Counted from the first letter of the stretch, positions 1 through 9,428 are shown. The stretch: DNA of 64,000 nucleotides from Tyzzerella sp. An114 (GCF_002161055.1 NZ_NFLT01000002.1:186001-250000), one strand, 5' to 3'. Notes: a model not told the origin generated them from the letters alone. Numbers and translations: made by a program.

Positions 1-1452
1 CTTTCATCAGCCGGACTTCCTGCCGCCATATCGAAAATGGTTTCAGAGAGAATAGCTGTAAAAGAGTATAGAAATGCCCATAAAGTATTTAAAGTGTCAA
101 TGCTTGTTTCAGGACTAATGGGATTTGTATTTATGGTAGGGCTGTATGTATTTGCAGAGCCTATATCAAAGCTCATTGATGCAGAAGATAGTTACTGGTG
201 TATGGTTTCTCTTGCACCTACTCTGTTTATAGTTGCAATAATGTCTGTTTACAGAGGATATTTTCAAGGTATGAACACAATGGTTCCAACTTCTATATCA
301 CAGATAGTTGAACAGATATTTAATGCAGTTTTCAGTGTTTATCTTGCCTATGTTTTTCTTGGAATAGGAGTTCCTAAAGGTAGCAAAAATATAGTTCTTG
401 GTGCTGCCGGAGGTACTGCTGGAACTGGTGTAGGTGCTCTTGCAGGTCTTATCATAATGATTATTGCATATATGCTGATTAGACCACGTATAAAAAGACG
501 AATTAAAAGAGAAGGGCATAAACATAGAGTAGATACAAACGGATACATTGTAAAAATGCTTTTAAGAACTGCTATACCGATTATAGCCGGAACTGCAGTT
601 TTTAGTATAACAAATCTTGCAGATATGGTTATGGTTATGGGAAGACTTAAAGTTGCAGGATTTTCATATGATGAGTCACTTATTCTTTATGGTCAGTTAT
701 CAGGTAAATATGTTACTTTGACAACTTTACCAGTATCAATAACAACAGCAATGGCTACTGCTACAATACCTAGTATAGCCGCTTCTGTAAGACTTAATGA
801 AAAAGAAAATGTAAAACGAAAAATGAGTTTAACATTTAGAATTGCAATGATACTTTCAATACCTGCTGCTGTGGGTATAGGTGTTTTGGGAGACCCTATA
901 ATAAGAATGCTTTTCCCAGATGCGGACAAAGGTGGAAATCTTCTTACAGTTGGTGCAATATCAATTATATTCCTTGCAATATGCCAGATGATAACAGGAA
1001 TACTTCAAGGAATAGGTCGTCTTGATGTACCTGTAAAGGGTGCTATTTTAGGTGCTATTGCTAAAATAATATTAAACTATTTCCTTATAGCTATACCGAG
1101 TGTAAACGTTCTCGGTGCTGTTATATCAACAACAGGATGTTATGCAGTAGCTTCGATTTATAATCTTGTTTCATTTGCTAGAATAACAAAAGTAAAACTT
1201 GATTATAAAGGTGGTATAATAAAACCTATGGCTGGCTCAATAGTTATGGGTATTGCTTGTTTTGGAGTTTATAGACTTTTAACTTATGTATCTATTGGAA
1301 ATACAATATCAACAATTATTTCAATAGTTATAAGCATATTGATATATGGTGTTGTAATGCTTTTTATAAAAGGTATTACAGAAGAAGACTTTGCTTATAT
1401 ACCTATGGGTGGACGAATTGTTAAAGTATTAAAAAGATATAATATGATATAA
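1..1452 (+). CDS. SpoVB/MurJ-like polysaccharide flippase, 5' truncated by window edge
   Basis: Multi-pass membrane protein of the MVF/polysaccharide-transport superfamily, which flips lipid-linked sugars across the cytoplasmic membrane; stage V sporulation protein B is the nearest familiar relative. The frame is open from base 1 (reading L-S-S-A-G-L-P-A-A-I-S-K before the first Met at 37), so the true start is outside the window. The segment PAAISKMVSERIAVKEYRNA matches the conserved early region of SpoVB-type proteins, and about twelve hydrophobic segments follow. The gene ends just before a strong terminator at 1468. Family membership is firm. Whether it acts in spore cortex or in general envelope synthesis cannot be told. 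Confidence 0.85.
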   Translation, partial: LSSAGLPAAISKMVSERIAVKEYRNAHKVFKVSMLVSGLMGFVFMVGLYVFAEPISKLIDAEDSYWCMVSLAPTLFIVAIMSVYRGYFQGMNTMVPTSISQIVEQIFNAVFSVYLAYVFLGIGVPKGSKNIVLGAAGGTAGTGVGALAGLIIMIIAYMLIRPRIKRRIKREGHKHRVDTNGYIVKMLLRTAIPIIAGTAVFSITNLADMVMVMGRLKVAGFSYDESLILYGQLSGKYVTLTTLPVSITTAMATATIPSIAASVRLNEKENVKRKMSLTFRIAMILSIPAAVGIGVLGDPIIRMLFPDADKGGNLLTVGAISIIFLAICQMITGILQGIGRLDVPVKGAILGAIAKIILNYFLIAIPSVNVLGAVISTTGCYAVASIYNLVSFARITKVKLDYKGGIIKPMAGSIVMGIACFGVYRLLTYVSIGNTISTIISIVISILIYGVVMLFIKGITEEDFAYIPMGGRIVKVLKRYNMI

Positions 1453-1467
1453 AAACAAAATACAAAT

Positions 1468-1501
1468 AAAAAGCATCTCTATTTAAAAGAGATGCTTTTT
1501 T
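1468..1501 (+). terminator. Intrinsic terminator after flippase gene
   Basis: Perfect inverted repeat AAAGCATCTCT / AGAGATGCTTT with an A/T loop, followed by six T residues. It lies 16 bases after the flippase stop codon. Confidence 0.9.
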
Positions 1502-1539
1502 AGTTGAATAATAAATTATATATAAAATAGATAAAAATG

Positions 1540-1573
1540 AAATAACCCCATCTATAAAGAAGGGGTTATTTCA
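1540..1573 (-). terminator. Terminator of the MFS gene (convergent)
   Basis: Inverted repeat AAATAACCCC / GGGGTTATTT flanked by A/T runs on both sides. It lies 40 bases beyond the stop of the minus-strand transporter at 1613 and could work in both directions. Confidence 0.8.
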
Positions 1574-1612
1574 TGGTAAATATAGAGTAAGGTAAAAAAT
1601 TAAAATGAAAAA

Positions 1613-2863
1613 TTAGGAGTTTTGTGTATTTGCTGATCTATACTTTCTTGTAACTCTTGACAATACAAGTGAAACAACAACACAAAGTAATGCCATTACA
1701 ATAGCATAGATAAACATCATGTTATAACCTGTTTTGCCTGCATATGTATCAAGCCATCCACCTATCATTGTGTACATAAATACGTCAGGTGTATAACCAA
1801 GGCAAGAAACTATACCAGAAACACGTCCTGTAAGTTCAACAGGAATTCCAGCATCATCAATAACTGCGAAGTACTGGCTTCTTACTGCATATATGAATAA
1901 TAATCCAAATACAAAGTTAACTATAACTGCATTAACAAGACCTGCTTCTGCTGGAAGGAAGAGGAATAATGCAAATGAAGCTGCAAGAAGAAGTGCACCG
2001 CCAACAATAACTTTAATACGTGAACCAATTTTATCGGCAAGGAAACCACCGATAATACCACCAACACCCTGAAGGAGATAACGTACACCACCAAGAGAAG
2101 CACTTGCTGTTGGTGAAAGTCCATAAACATTAACTGCATATGTATTAATATAACCTATAATTCCGTAAAGACTGTATGCTGTGAAAACAACAGCTACAAG
2201 TAACCAAACACGAGGTATTTTTAATGCACCGAACATACCTTTTGCAACCTGTCCGATACTCTGTGTCTGAGTTTCTGTTTTTGTATCTTCAATGAAGAAC
2301 CAGTTTAAAATACCTATTATGATAACTGATATAGCACATACTCTTATTGCCATAGCTGTTCCAAGAATTTGGTCTGAATAGTGAGCATAAGCTGCTGTCA
2401 TACCAAAAACAAGAACTGCGTTAAGTATACCACGAAGACCTTCCTGTAATCCGAAAAGACGTCCCTGTTCTGAGCTATCACCAAGCATACGAGTTGCTTT
2501 GATACATGCTGACCAGTATGTTATGATTGTAGAAACACCCATAAGTACGAATATTACACGTGCAACATTGTATGCAGGGAATGTGGAGAACCAAAGTCCT
2601 AAAATACCAGTTACAAGGAATGAAAATGTAAGAAGTTTTCTTGCTGAGAATTTATCTGCAACGATACCACCTACAAAATATGAGAATGTTGCCATTGTAG
2701 CGTAACCTGATGAAAGCATACCCATCTGAGCATTTGTAAGTTGCATTGCTTCCTGAATTTGAACATAGAAAGTTTCTCTTATGTATGGAAGCTGATAGAT
2801 AATACCGGCACCAGCTGCAAGAAGAAGAAGCGTACCATACTTTTTAATAAAAGCCTTGTTCAT
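1613..2863 (-). CDS. MFS transporter (sugar-phosphate/organic-acid permease type)
   Basis: 416-residue transporter with twelve hydrophobic segments and MFS-type loops (G-G-I-V-A-D-K-F-S-A-R-K after segment 2; G-G-F-L-A-D-K-I-G-S-R after segment 8). It is an inner-membrane permease; the substrate is not evident. The ATG at 2863 follows a good GGAGG. It is transcribed alone from a promoter at 3013-3041 through a leader RNA of the same kind that precedes the FAD-oxidase/Etf operon and the SDR-kinase operon, so it probably imports the compound those operons catabolise. A second, related MFS gene lies just upstream on the same strand. Class call is firm; substrate is unknown. Confidence 0.85.
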   Translation of the reverse strand: MNKAFIKKYGTLLLLAAGAGIIYQLPYIRETFYVQIQEAMQLTNAQMGMLSSGYATMATFSYFVGGIVADKFSARKLLTFSFLVTGILGLWFSTFPAYNVARVIFVLMGVSTIITYWSACIKATRMLGDSSEQGRLFGLQEGLRGILNAVLVFGMTAAYAHYSDQILGTAMAIRVCAISVIIIGILNWFFIEDTKTETQTQSIGQVAKGMFGALKIPRVWLLVAVVFTAYSLYGIIGYINTYAVNVYGLSPTASASLGGVRYLLQGVGGIIGGFLADKIGSRIKVIVGGALLLAASFALFLFLPAEAGLVNAVIVNFVFGLLFIYAVRSQYFAVIDDAGIPVELTGRVSGIVSCLGYTPDVFMYTMIGGWLDTYAGKTGYNMMFIYAIVMALLCVVVSLVLSRVTRKYRSANTQNS

Positions 2864-2901
2864 TTTTATACCTCCATTTTATTTAATTGTAATGAGTTCG
2901 T

Positions 2902-3006
2902 GAACTGTTGCTGCAGTCAACAGTTCTTTTGTTTTGTGAGCATAAAAAAAGAGAAGCAAGGCTATTGATATCAATAGCGTTACTTCTCTCTACACTCTTG
3001 TAACTT
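2902..3006 (-). promoter_or_regulatory. Leader RNA A: terminator/antiterminator attenuator plus GCAG-loop hairpin
   Basis: On the minus strand the transcript should begin at about 3006, directly at GTTAC (3004-3000). It continues with AAGAG and GAGAGAA, then GTAAC, a perfect CTATTGATATCAATAG hairpin, TTGCTTCTC and a run of seven T. GTAAC can pair with the 5' GTTAC or take part in the terminator stem GAGAAG-TAAC / TTGC-TTCTC, so the two folds exclude each other. Further down, a 9-bp perfect stem GAACTGTTG / CAACAGTTC (2902-2926) carries the loop ACTGCAG. The same architecture recurs at 4590-4727 and 14964-15067. A GlpP-type protein encoded at 13404 is the likely antiterminator (inference). Confidence 0.7.
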
Positions 3007-3012
3007 GTAATC

Positions 3013-3041
3013 AGTATAGAATATAGTTAAAATAAAATCAA
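3013..3041 (-). promoter_or_regulatory. SigA-type promoter of leader A / MFS gene
   Basis: TTGATT (-35, 3036-3041) and TATACT (-10, 3013-3018) on the minus strand with a 17-bp spacer. Predicted start at about 3006, at the leader's conserved GTTAC. Confidence 0.7.
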
Positions 3042-3121
3042 CACTTTTTTTGAAAAAATAAAAAATATGTTTAAAACTGATAAAAAATATACTTGATAAT
3101 TATACAAAACATACAATGAAT

Positions 3122-4339
3122 TTATTGTGATTTGTATTTTCTTTTGATAAGTAATGATGATGCTATTAAACCTATAAGAGATATAACAGCTGACATAACA
3201 AATACTATACTATAACCATATGTTTTGCAATTATCTAATATCCAACCACTCAATGAAAAATAAAATACATCAGGAGAATATGCCACAAAAGATATATAGC
3301 TTATTGCTACACCATAAAGTTTTCTTGATATTCCAGTTTCATCTATTGTAATTAGAGCCATACTTTTTCCACCATAAGCAAAAAAACATATCATTATTGA
3401 ACATATTATGGTCATTATAGGGTTTCTTGGAAAAATGAATACCATTATAAAAATAGTTGCTATATATAATATAAAAGATATTCTCATAAGTTTTGCTGAT
3501 GATTGAAGTTTATCTGTTATTGAACCGGCAATAGGTGCTGCTATTATTATAATAAGATACATTCTTACAACTGATATTGTGTTTAAAACATAATCTGGAA
3601 GATTAAAGTTATATGAAAGATATGGAAGGATGTATGTAAAATTTGCAACAGCTACATAATTTGCAAAAACTACTATTATAGTTAAAAATATATTTTTGTT
3701 TTTTACAACTGCCATTATTTGTTTTTTATCAAATTTTTTGCCTTCATCTTTTTCAGTATCTTTTATATCTTTTAAAGTTATAATTGAAAATATTGCAGAA
3801 ATAAATGTTAATATACCGTAAAATAAAAATAGAAATCTTATTTGGCTTTCAGAATTATTCATTAATGATATTATTTTAAAACCTATTATTGAAAATATAC
3901 TTCCAAAAATACTATTCATAAAAAAGAATGTGCTAAAAACTTTACCTTGATTTTCAGGATTGCCTGTATTATGAAGTATACTTAAATAAGCAGGATAAAA
4001 TGTTGCTCCAACGGTAAAACCTGCAATTCCAAACATTAATAGTATTAATGTATATGATGGCAAGCTTGCAAGAAACAGTGAAACAAATGAAGTTATCATC
4101 AAAGGAATATATATAAGTTTTTTAGATTGAAATTTCTTTAAAAAGAAAGCTCCGCAAAGATAAGAGAACATAGCCAGTATACCATACATACTATATATTC
4201 TACCTAGTTGATAATGGGTAAGATGTAATCCCTCAATCATTGTGGAATAATAAAGAGCTTTCATTACATAAAGATTATATATAAGATTATATCCTGCTGC
4301 TATTGATGTAATTACAAGCTTGTCTTTATGCTTTATCAA
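3122..4339 (-). CDS. MFS transporter, second copy
   Basis: 405-residue twelve-segment MFS permease, clearly related to the neighbour at 1613-2863: both have the early pattern G-x-x-Y-x-M-x-x-x-x-x-F-S-Y in segment 2 and Y-x-P-D-V-F-x-Y near segment 11. I take TTG at 4339 as the start because AAGGAGG lies nine bases upstream and no ATG fits. Substrate is not recognisable. Its 5' region has its own promoter and a terminator-like hairpin at 4362-4402, so it is probably also controlled by attenuation. Paralogy with the neighbour suggests either two related substrates or import and export of substrate and product. Confidence 0.82.
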   Translation of the reverse strand: MIKHKDKLVITSIAAGYNLIYNLYVMKALYYSTMIEGLHLTHYQLGRIYSMYGILAMFSYLCGAFFLKKFQSKKLIYIPLMITSFVSLFLASLPSYTLILLMFGIAGFTVGATFYPAYLSILHNTGNPENQGKVFSTFFFMNSIFGSIFSIIGFKIISLMNNSESQIRFLFLFYGILTFISAIFSIITLKDIKDTEKDEGKKFDKKQIMAVVKNKNIFLTIIVVFANYVAVANFTYILPYLSYNFNLPDYVLNTISVVRMYLIIIIAAPIAGSITDKLQSSAKLMRISFILYIATIFIMVFIFPRNPIMTIICSIMICFFAYGGKSMALITIDETGISRKLYGVAISYISFVAYSPDVFYFSLSGWILDNCKTYGYSIVFVMSAVISLIGLIASSLLIKRKYKSQ

Positions 4340-4361
4340 TTTAATACACCTCCTTAAAAAT

Positions 4362-4490
4362 AAAAAAAGAGTAATTTACATATATATGCAAACTACTCTT
4401 TTAACTCTAAAAGCTCTTAAGATAGCAAATAGCAATTTCTATATTTATAATGTTAAGTATATGATAATTTACTGCAATATTTAAAGTCAA
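4362..4490 (-). promoter_or_regulatory. Promoter and attenuator-like leader D of the second MFS gene
   Basis: Minus strand: TTGACT (4485-4490), 18-bp spacer, TATCAT (4461-4466). A leader of about 100 bases then ends in an inverted repeat AAAGAGTA / TACTCTTT (4362-4402) followed by a T run, only about 20 bases before the start codon. It shares the AAGAG/TAGAG flavour of leaders A-C. It lacks their GTTAC/GTAAC pair and the GCAG hairpin, so I treat it as a divergent relative or an unrelated attenuator. Confidence 0.5.
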
Positions 4491-4560
4491 TAATTAATAT
4501 AAAATTTACATTTGAAAAAGTGCACAAAAAATATGCTTAATAAATATAAAAAATATACAA

Positions 4561-4589
4561 TTGACAATAAACCAATAAAGTTTTATACT
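4561..4589 (+). promoter_or_regulatory. SigA-type promoter of the FAD-oxidase/Etf operon
   Basis: TTGACA (4561-4566), 17-bp spacer, TATACT (4584-4589). Start predicted near 4596, immediately before the leader's GTTAC at 4598-4602. Confidence 0.8.
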
Positions 4590-4727
4590 GTAACCAAGTT
4601 ACCGAAAGAGATTTGAGAGAAAAGTAACTGAGTGTGGAAATATAATCCACATTTAGTGTTGCTTTTCTCTTTTTTTATGTGTAATCATAGATATAAATTG
4701 TGCGCAGGTTTAAACTTGATTACACAT
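4590..4727 (+). promoter_or_regulatory. Leader RNA B: attenuator plus GTGCGCAG hairpin
   Basis: Contains GTTAC (4598-4602), AAAGAG, GAGAGAAAA, GTAAC (4624-4628), an inner TGTGG/CCACA hairpin, TTGCTTTTCTC and seven T (to 4676). The terminator stem GAGAAAAGTAAC / GTTGCTTTTCTC competes with GTTAC:GTAAC pairing. Downstream, ATGTGTAATCA (4677-4687) pairs with TGATTACACAT (4717-4727) and encloses GTGCGCAG (4700-4707). Exactly the same octamer lies in the matching hairpin of leader C. It precedes the FAD-oxidase start by 66 bases. Confidence 0.75.
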
Positions 4728-4793
4728 AACCTTTTGGTCGTGTCAATTATAAATTAATAATAATATTAATATAATGCATAGGAGGAAACGATT

Positions 4794-6248
4794 ATGGCAG
4801 CAATTATTTCAAGAGATAAGATAGTAGAAGGATTAGTAAACATTCTTGGTAAAGAAAACGTTATAACAGACGAAAAAGTATTAAAAGACAGCAGCATTGA
4901 CCGTTACAGAAAATATGAGCAGGTTATGGAAGTTTATACACAGCCAATTCCAGCTGCAGTAGTATATGTTCACAGTGCTGAAGAAGTTTCAGAAGTATTA
5001 AAATTCGCTAACGAAAATCAGATTAACGTAGTTCCAAGAACAGGACATTCAGCTATCGAGGGCGGACTTGAAACAGCATTAGAGGACTCAATCGTTATTG
5101 ATGGTTCTACAATGAACAAAGTTATCAAAGTTGACAAATATAACATGCAGGTAACATGCCAGTGTGGTGTTCCTCTTCAGGACCTTGACGATATGTTAAG
5201 AGAACAGGGATATACAACAGGACATTCTCCACAGTCAAAACCACTTGCTCAGATGGGTGGACTTGTAGCTACAAGAAGTATCGGACAGTTCTCAACACTC
5301 TATGGTGGAATTGAAGATATGATCGTTGGACTTGAAGCTGTATTCCCAAATGGTAAAATCTGCAAAATCAAAAACATCCCAAGAAGAGCAGCTGGTCCAG
5401 ACATCAGACACATCATCTGTGGTAATGAAGGTGCTATCTGCTTTATAACAGAAGTTACAGTTAAAATATTCAAATATCAGCCAGAAAACAACCGTTTCGT
5501 AGGATACAAATTAGATGACATGAAATTAGGTTTCGATTGCTTACGTGAAGTAATGGTAGCTGGATACAAACCATCAATCGCTCGTCTTTACGATGCAGCT
5601 GACGCAGCTATGCACTTCAGCAGCTGGCTTGAAGAAGGAAAATCAGTATTAATTTGGATGGCAGAAGGTCCTGCTGGTGTTACAGAAGCTACTGAAAAAG
5701 GTATCAAAGAATTAATGTCAGCTCATCCAGAATTAGAGCCAGTTGACCCTAAGATACTTGAAAAATGGTTCGCTGGATTAAACTGGGGTCCAGAACAGAT
5801 TGCTGAGGAAAGAGAAGAAATCAAAGCTACAAAGAATATCGGTATCACAACAGAAGTTTCAGGATGCTGGGATTGCATTTATGAAATCTACAAAACAGCT
5901 TGTGACAGAATAATGGAAGAAGTTCCAGACATGACATTAATGGGAGGACATTCTTCACACAGTTACATAAATGGTACAAACATGTACTTCGTATACTACT
6001 ACAATGTAGTTGATTGTCCACCAGAAGAAGAAATCAATAAATATCATGACAGAATTAACCAGATTATCTGCGAGCAGGTTCTTAAATATGGCGGATCAAT
6101 AGTTCACCACCACGGTCTTGGTAAAGCAAGAGCTAAATATGTTCACGAAGAATACGGTTCATCATTCTATATGTTAGACACATTAAAGAAAGCATTTGAC
6201 CCTAACGGAATTATGAATATGGGAACATTAATCCCACTTAGAAAGTAA
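4794..6248 (+). CDS. FAD-linked oxidase (GlcD/LctD-type 2-hydroxyacid dehydrogenase), copy 1
   Basis: 484-residue cytosolic flavoprotein with an N-terminal PCMH-type FAD domain (roughly residues 45-235; P-R-T-G-H-S-A-I-E-G-G near 80-90, G-G-L-V-A-T-R-S-I-G-Q near 155-165) and a C-terminal FAD-oxidase domain with the HHHGLG segment near 440. Such enzymes oxidise hydroxy acids (lactate, glycolate and relatives). The adjacent EtfB and EtfA genes mean the electrons go to an electron-transfer flavoprotein, as in anaerobic LctBCD complexes. Start ATG at 4794 follows AGGAGG. Codon use is rich in C-ending codons compared with the next genes, suggesting high expression. Substrate is not determined. 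Confidence 0.85.
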   Translation: MAAIISRDKIVEGLVNILGKENVITDEKVLKDSSIDRYRKYEQVMEVYTQPIPAAVVYVHSAEEVSEVLKFANENQINVVPRTGHSAIEGGLETALEDSIVIDGSTMNKVIKVDKYNMQVTCQCGVPLQDLDDMLREQGYTTGHSPQSKPLAQMGGLVATRSIGQFSTLYGGIEDMIVGLEAVFPNGKICKIKNIPRRAAGPDIRHIICGNEGAICFITEVTVKIFKYQPENNRFVGYKLDDMKLGFDCLREVMVAGYKPSIARLYDAADAAMHFSSWLEEGKSVLIWMAEGPAGVTEATEKGIKELMSAHPELEPVDPKILEKWFAGLNWGPEQIAEEREEIKATKNIGITTEVSGCWDCIYEIYKTACDRIMEEVPDMTLMGGHSSHSYINGTNMYFVYYYNVVDCPPEEEINKYHDRINQIICEQVLKYGGSIVHHHGLGKARAKYVHEEYGSSFYMLDTLKKAFDPNGIMNMGTLIPLRK

Positions 6249-7064
6249 TTGAATATACTTGGGTGCTTTAAAATAGTTCCTGACCTTGATATGCTTCCGG
6301 AAGATGACTGGGTCTATGATGAAAACTTTTACATAGATGTAAAGTATGTCAAAAATATGTGGAACTGTTTTGATGAAAGTGCTTTGGAAATGATGTTAAA
6401 GCTTTCTGATTTATCAGAAGGCTTTAACGTGCTGTTTAGATTTGAAGCACTTACAATAGGCAATGAAAAATGCGATTCCTACCTTAGAACTCTTTATGCT
6501 CTTGGGTATGGAAAAGCCGTTAGAGTTGAATGTAATGATGACCTTAGGTTCAGACCTGAATTAGTCGCAAGGTCTGTTGCCGGATACGTGAACAAAACAG
6601 GCGACAAAGATGTTATTGTTATGGGACGTCAGACTTCTGACGGTAATAATGAAAAAACACCTCTTATTCTTGCTGAATATCTCGGCTGGCCATGTATAAC
6701 AAATGTTATGAAAATGGAACCTTTTGATGATAATCACATAAAAGTAATAAGTGAGATTGACGAAGGTATATTGACACAAGTTGTAAAAACTCCTTGTGTA
6801 ATTTCTGTTGGAAATGTTGCGGAATCTTATTTAAGAGTTCCTACACTTAAAGACAGAATGAAACTTGGAAAACAACCAATAGAAATTTATAAGCCTGAAG
6901 ATTTAGGAGTAACTGATGAATTAGGACAAGCTACTGTTGAAATATGTGGTCTTGAAAAACCAGATAACGGTAGAGAAGGAATAATAATAGAAGGAAGTAC
7001 TCCGGCTGAAAAGGCTTTAAAACTTTATAATGAATATCTGAAAGAGAGGCTTGAAAAATTATGA
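6249..7064 (+). CDS. etfB: Electron transfer flavoprotein beta subunit, copy 1
   Basis: 271-residue EtfB-like protein. It pairs with EtfA to carry electrons from the upstream FAD oxidase to ferredoxin, NAD or quinone-type acceptors. The internal G-R-Q-T-S-D-G-N-N signature near residue 120 is the Etf beta nucleotide-binding stretch. The gene begins with TTG at 6249 directly after the previous stop, so translation is coupled. It overlaps the etfA start by four bases (ATGA). It differs considerably from the second EtfB at 9425, with an N-terminal insert around D-W-V-Y-D-E-N-F-Y instead of the usual loop, which suggests specialised pairing with its own oxidase. Confidence 0.82.
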   Translation: MNILGCFKIVPDLDMLPEDDWVYDENFYIDVKYVKNMWNCFDESALEMMLKLSDLSEGFNVLFRFEALTIGNEKCDSYLRTLYALGYGKAVRVECNDDLRFRPELVARSVAGYVNKTGDKDVIVMGRQTSDGNNEKTPLILAEYLGWPCITNVMKMEPFDDNHIKVISEIDEGILTQVVKTPCVISVGNVAESYLRVPTLKDRMKLGKQPIEIYKPEDLGVTDELGQATVEICGLEKPDNGREGIIIEGSTPAEKALKLYNEYLKERLEKL

Positions 7065-8005
7065 GATATCATGTATTTTTAAACGGATTTTCTGATGAAT
7101 TTGAAAAGCAATCTCTTGAAGTTTTAGGATTTATAAAAGAATGTTGCAGTGATATAGAAGAAGGAAAAACAATTATTGCTTGTAGAGAAAACAGTGATTT
7201 TGAAAAACTTTCAGTTTATGCACCTACAAATGATGTTGTTTTCATTACCTCTGATAGATATATACCGGAAAACATTTTAAATTCCTGTGAAAAATATATT
7301 GATGATGAGGCAATTCATATATATGGTTTTGATAATTTTTCTTCTGAAAACTCTGTGAGAATGTCTGTCCGAAAAAATGGAAGTTCTCTTGTGGGCGTAA
7401 GAAATATGAGTCTTTCAGATGATTGTATTTTTGGTAAAAAAATGATTTATTCAAATCATATGGAAGCAACATTCAAATTGAAAAAATCTCCTTATTTTAT
7501 TTCTCTGGCAAAAGGAATTTTTGAGGGACAGATTACAGAGGGAAATAATAAGAATATATTTATTGAGCAATGCATTTTAAATACATCAGATGAAAATGAT
7601 GTTTTATATTATAATATAGAAAAAGAAGACAAAAAAGAAGGACCGGAAAATGCAAAACTTCTTGTTGTTGCAGGTAGAGGGGCGAAAGATAAAGCATCTG
7701 TTGAGAAACTTGAAGAATTTGCTGAAAGTATGGGCGGAAAACTTGGCGTAAGTAGACCGGTTGCCATGAGTGCTTGGGCTCCTATGGATAAACTTGTTGG
7801 AGTTTCAGGTATAATGGCAAAACCTAAAATATGTATTACTGCCGGAGTTTCAGGTTCTGCTGCTTTTTATGCCGGAATAGAAAAAAGCGATTTTATAGTT
7901 TCTATAAATACAGATGAAAAATCTGCTATAATAAAGAAATCGAATGTTGCTGTCGTTGATGATTTTAAAGCAATTGTTGAAGAACTCAAAAAATATATTA
8001 AATGA
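7061..8005 (+). CDS. etfA: Electron transfer flavoprotein alpha subunit, copy 1
   Basis: 314-residue EtfA-like protein. The C-terminal FAD-binding domain is clear: L-L-V-V-A-G-R-G-A-K-D-K near 205-215, L-G-V-S-R-P-V near 230-240, and the G-V-S-G-S-A-A-F-Y-A-G-I loop near 265-275. The N-terminal third is divergent. It starts in an ATGA overlap with etfB and ends 16 bases before the next start, in a tightly coupled operon. Expected role: with EtfB, electron acceptor for the flavin oxidase encoded at 4794. Confidence 0.82.
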   Translation: MRYHVFLNGFSDEFEKQSLEVLGFIKECCSDIEEGKTIIACRENSDFEKLSVYAPTNDVVFITSDRYIPENILNSCEKYIDDEAIHIYGFDNFSSENSVRMSVRKNGSSLVGVRNMSLSDDCIFGKKMIYSNHMEATFKLKKSPYFISLAKGIFEGQITEGNNKNIFIEQCILNTSDENDVLYYNIEKEDKKEGPENAKLLVVAGRGAKDKASVEKLEEFAESMGGKLGVSRPVAMSAWAPMDKLVGVSGIMAKPKICITAGVSGSAAFYAGIEKSDFIVSINTDEKSAIIKKSNVAVVDDFKAIVEELKKYIK

Positions 8006-8021
8006 GGAAGGTGTGGTCATA

Positions 8022-9428
8022 GTGGCTGAAAAAAGTGGACTTATATTTCCAATGAGTGATAAGTATGAGGAGTATCTAATAGATGAGTCGAAATTTACAG
8101 GAAATGCGGAAAGTATATCATTTCCAAAAAATGAAGAAGAAATAATTGAGATACTCAAAGAAATGAAAGAAAAAGGTACACCTGTTACAATTCAAGGAGG
8201 AAAAACTGGAATTGTAGGTTCTGCTGTGCCTTTAGGTGGTCATATAATGAACCTTTCTTACATGAACAGTGTAAAAGGTTATGAAATACTTGATGATGAA
8301 ACTGGTCTTATAACAGTTGAGCCTGGCATAAATCTTATAGACCTTAAAAAGGAAATACTTAGAATTTTTAAGGAAAAAGCACTTTTTTGGCCACCTGAAC
8401 CAACCGAAACATCAGCTACTGTTGGTGGAATATGTGCCACTAATGCTCAAGGAATAAGTGGTTTTGTTTACGGAAATGTACAAAAATATATTAAATCGTT
8501 GAGGTTAGTTAGTTCTAATGGTATAATTAATATAATTTCTGACAACGATAACCCTGAATTTTTTGACAAAGTGATGGGAAAAGAAGGAATTACAGGTATA
8601 ATAAGCGAAGTAACTTTAAAACTTATTAAAAAGCCACAAGAAGTTTGGGGTATAAGTTTCTTTTTTGAGACTGAAGAGGATGCTGGTAATTTTACAGATG
8701 CTATTAAAAATAATATACCAAAATCAGATACTGCTTTTATAGGAGCTTTTGAATATATTGATAGAAATTCTATAAACCTTATTGAAAAAAGAAAAGCGGA
8801 TATGGCAAAGATAAAAGAATTGCCTGATATAGACAGCAATTTTGCCGGAATGTGTTATATTGAAATACATGGTGATGATGAGGGAATAGAAGAAATAGCA
8901 GGAGAACTTATGGAAACTGCTGTTATGTATAATAGTGACCCAGATATTGCTTGGGCTGTTTCAGGAGAGACAGAGGTGGAAAAAACAAGGGCTTTTCGTC
9001 ATGCTGCACCGGAAACAGCAAATCTTTTCATTGAAGAAAAAAGACGTGATGATAAGAGAATTACAAAATTGGGAACAGATATGTCAATAGATGATGAAAG
9101 TTTTTCTCAAATTTTAAAAGAATATAGAAGTAGTCTTGAAAGTTCAGGTCTTAAAGGTTGTGTTTTTGGTCATGGCCTTGAAAATCATCTTCATGTAAAT
9201 ATTTTGCCTGAAAACTATGATGAATATGTTAAAGGTGTAGAGCTTATAAGAAAATGGGCTTCTGATTATAAGAGTAAAAAAGGTAAAATAATATGTGAAC
9301 ATGGAATAGGAAAGCTTAAAAAACAGATACTTTCAGATTTACTTCCAAAAGATTATATTGATGAGTGTAAAGCTCTCAAAGATGAATTTGATAAAGATAT
9401 GATATTGAATAGAGGTAATATTTTATGA
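8022..9428 (+). CDS. FAD-linked oxidase (GlcD/LctD-type), copy 2
   Basis: 468-residue flavoprotein of the same superfamily as the gene at 4794 but only distantly similar to it. FAD domain motifs: G-G-K-T-G-I-V-G-S-A-V-P near 60-70 and A-T-V-G-G-I-C-A-T-N-A-Q-G near 130-142. The C-terminal domain contains F-G-H-G-L-E-N-H-L-H-V (metal/substrate His) and C-E-H-G-I-G-K. I choose GTG at 8022 because GAGGAAGG lies about ten bases upstream; longer readings overlap etfA deeply. It is followed by its own EtfB and EtfA, so the operon carries two complete oxidase-Etf triplets. Probable D-lactate/glycolate-type oxidoreductase; substrate is unknown. Confidence 0.83.
   Translation: MAEKSGLIFPMSDKYEEYLIDESKFTGNAESISFPKNEEEIIEILKEMKEKGTPVTIQGGKTGIVGSAVPLGGHIMNLSYMNSVKGYEILDDETGLITVEPGINLIDLKKEILRIFKEKALFWPPEPTETSATVGGICATNAQGISGFVYGNVQKYIKSLRLVSSNGIINIISDNDNPEFFDKVMGKEGITGIISEVTLKLIKKPQEVWGISFFFETEEDAGNFTDAIKNNIPKSDTAFIGAFEYIDRNSINLIEKRKADMAKIKELPDIDSNFAGMCYIEIHGDDEGIEEIAGELMETAVMYNSDPDIAWAVSGETEVEKTRAFRHAAPETANLFIEEKRRDDKRITKLGTDMSIDDESFSQILKEYRSSLESSGLKGCVFGHGLENHLHVNILPENYDEYVKGVELIRKWASDYKSKKGKIICEHGIGKLKKQILSDLLPKDYIDECKALKDEFDKDMILNRGNIL

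Noticed and set aside
1613-4339. The two MFS genes as a recent tandem duplication
   Set aside because: They share family patterns but differ at most positions and have different leaders; the split is old.
4590-4727. T-box or a known metabolite riboswitch (FMN, TPP, c-di-GMP, guanidine)
   Set aside because: None of the conserved core sequences of these classes was found; the structure is a simple terminator switch with two short hairpins.
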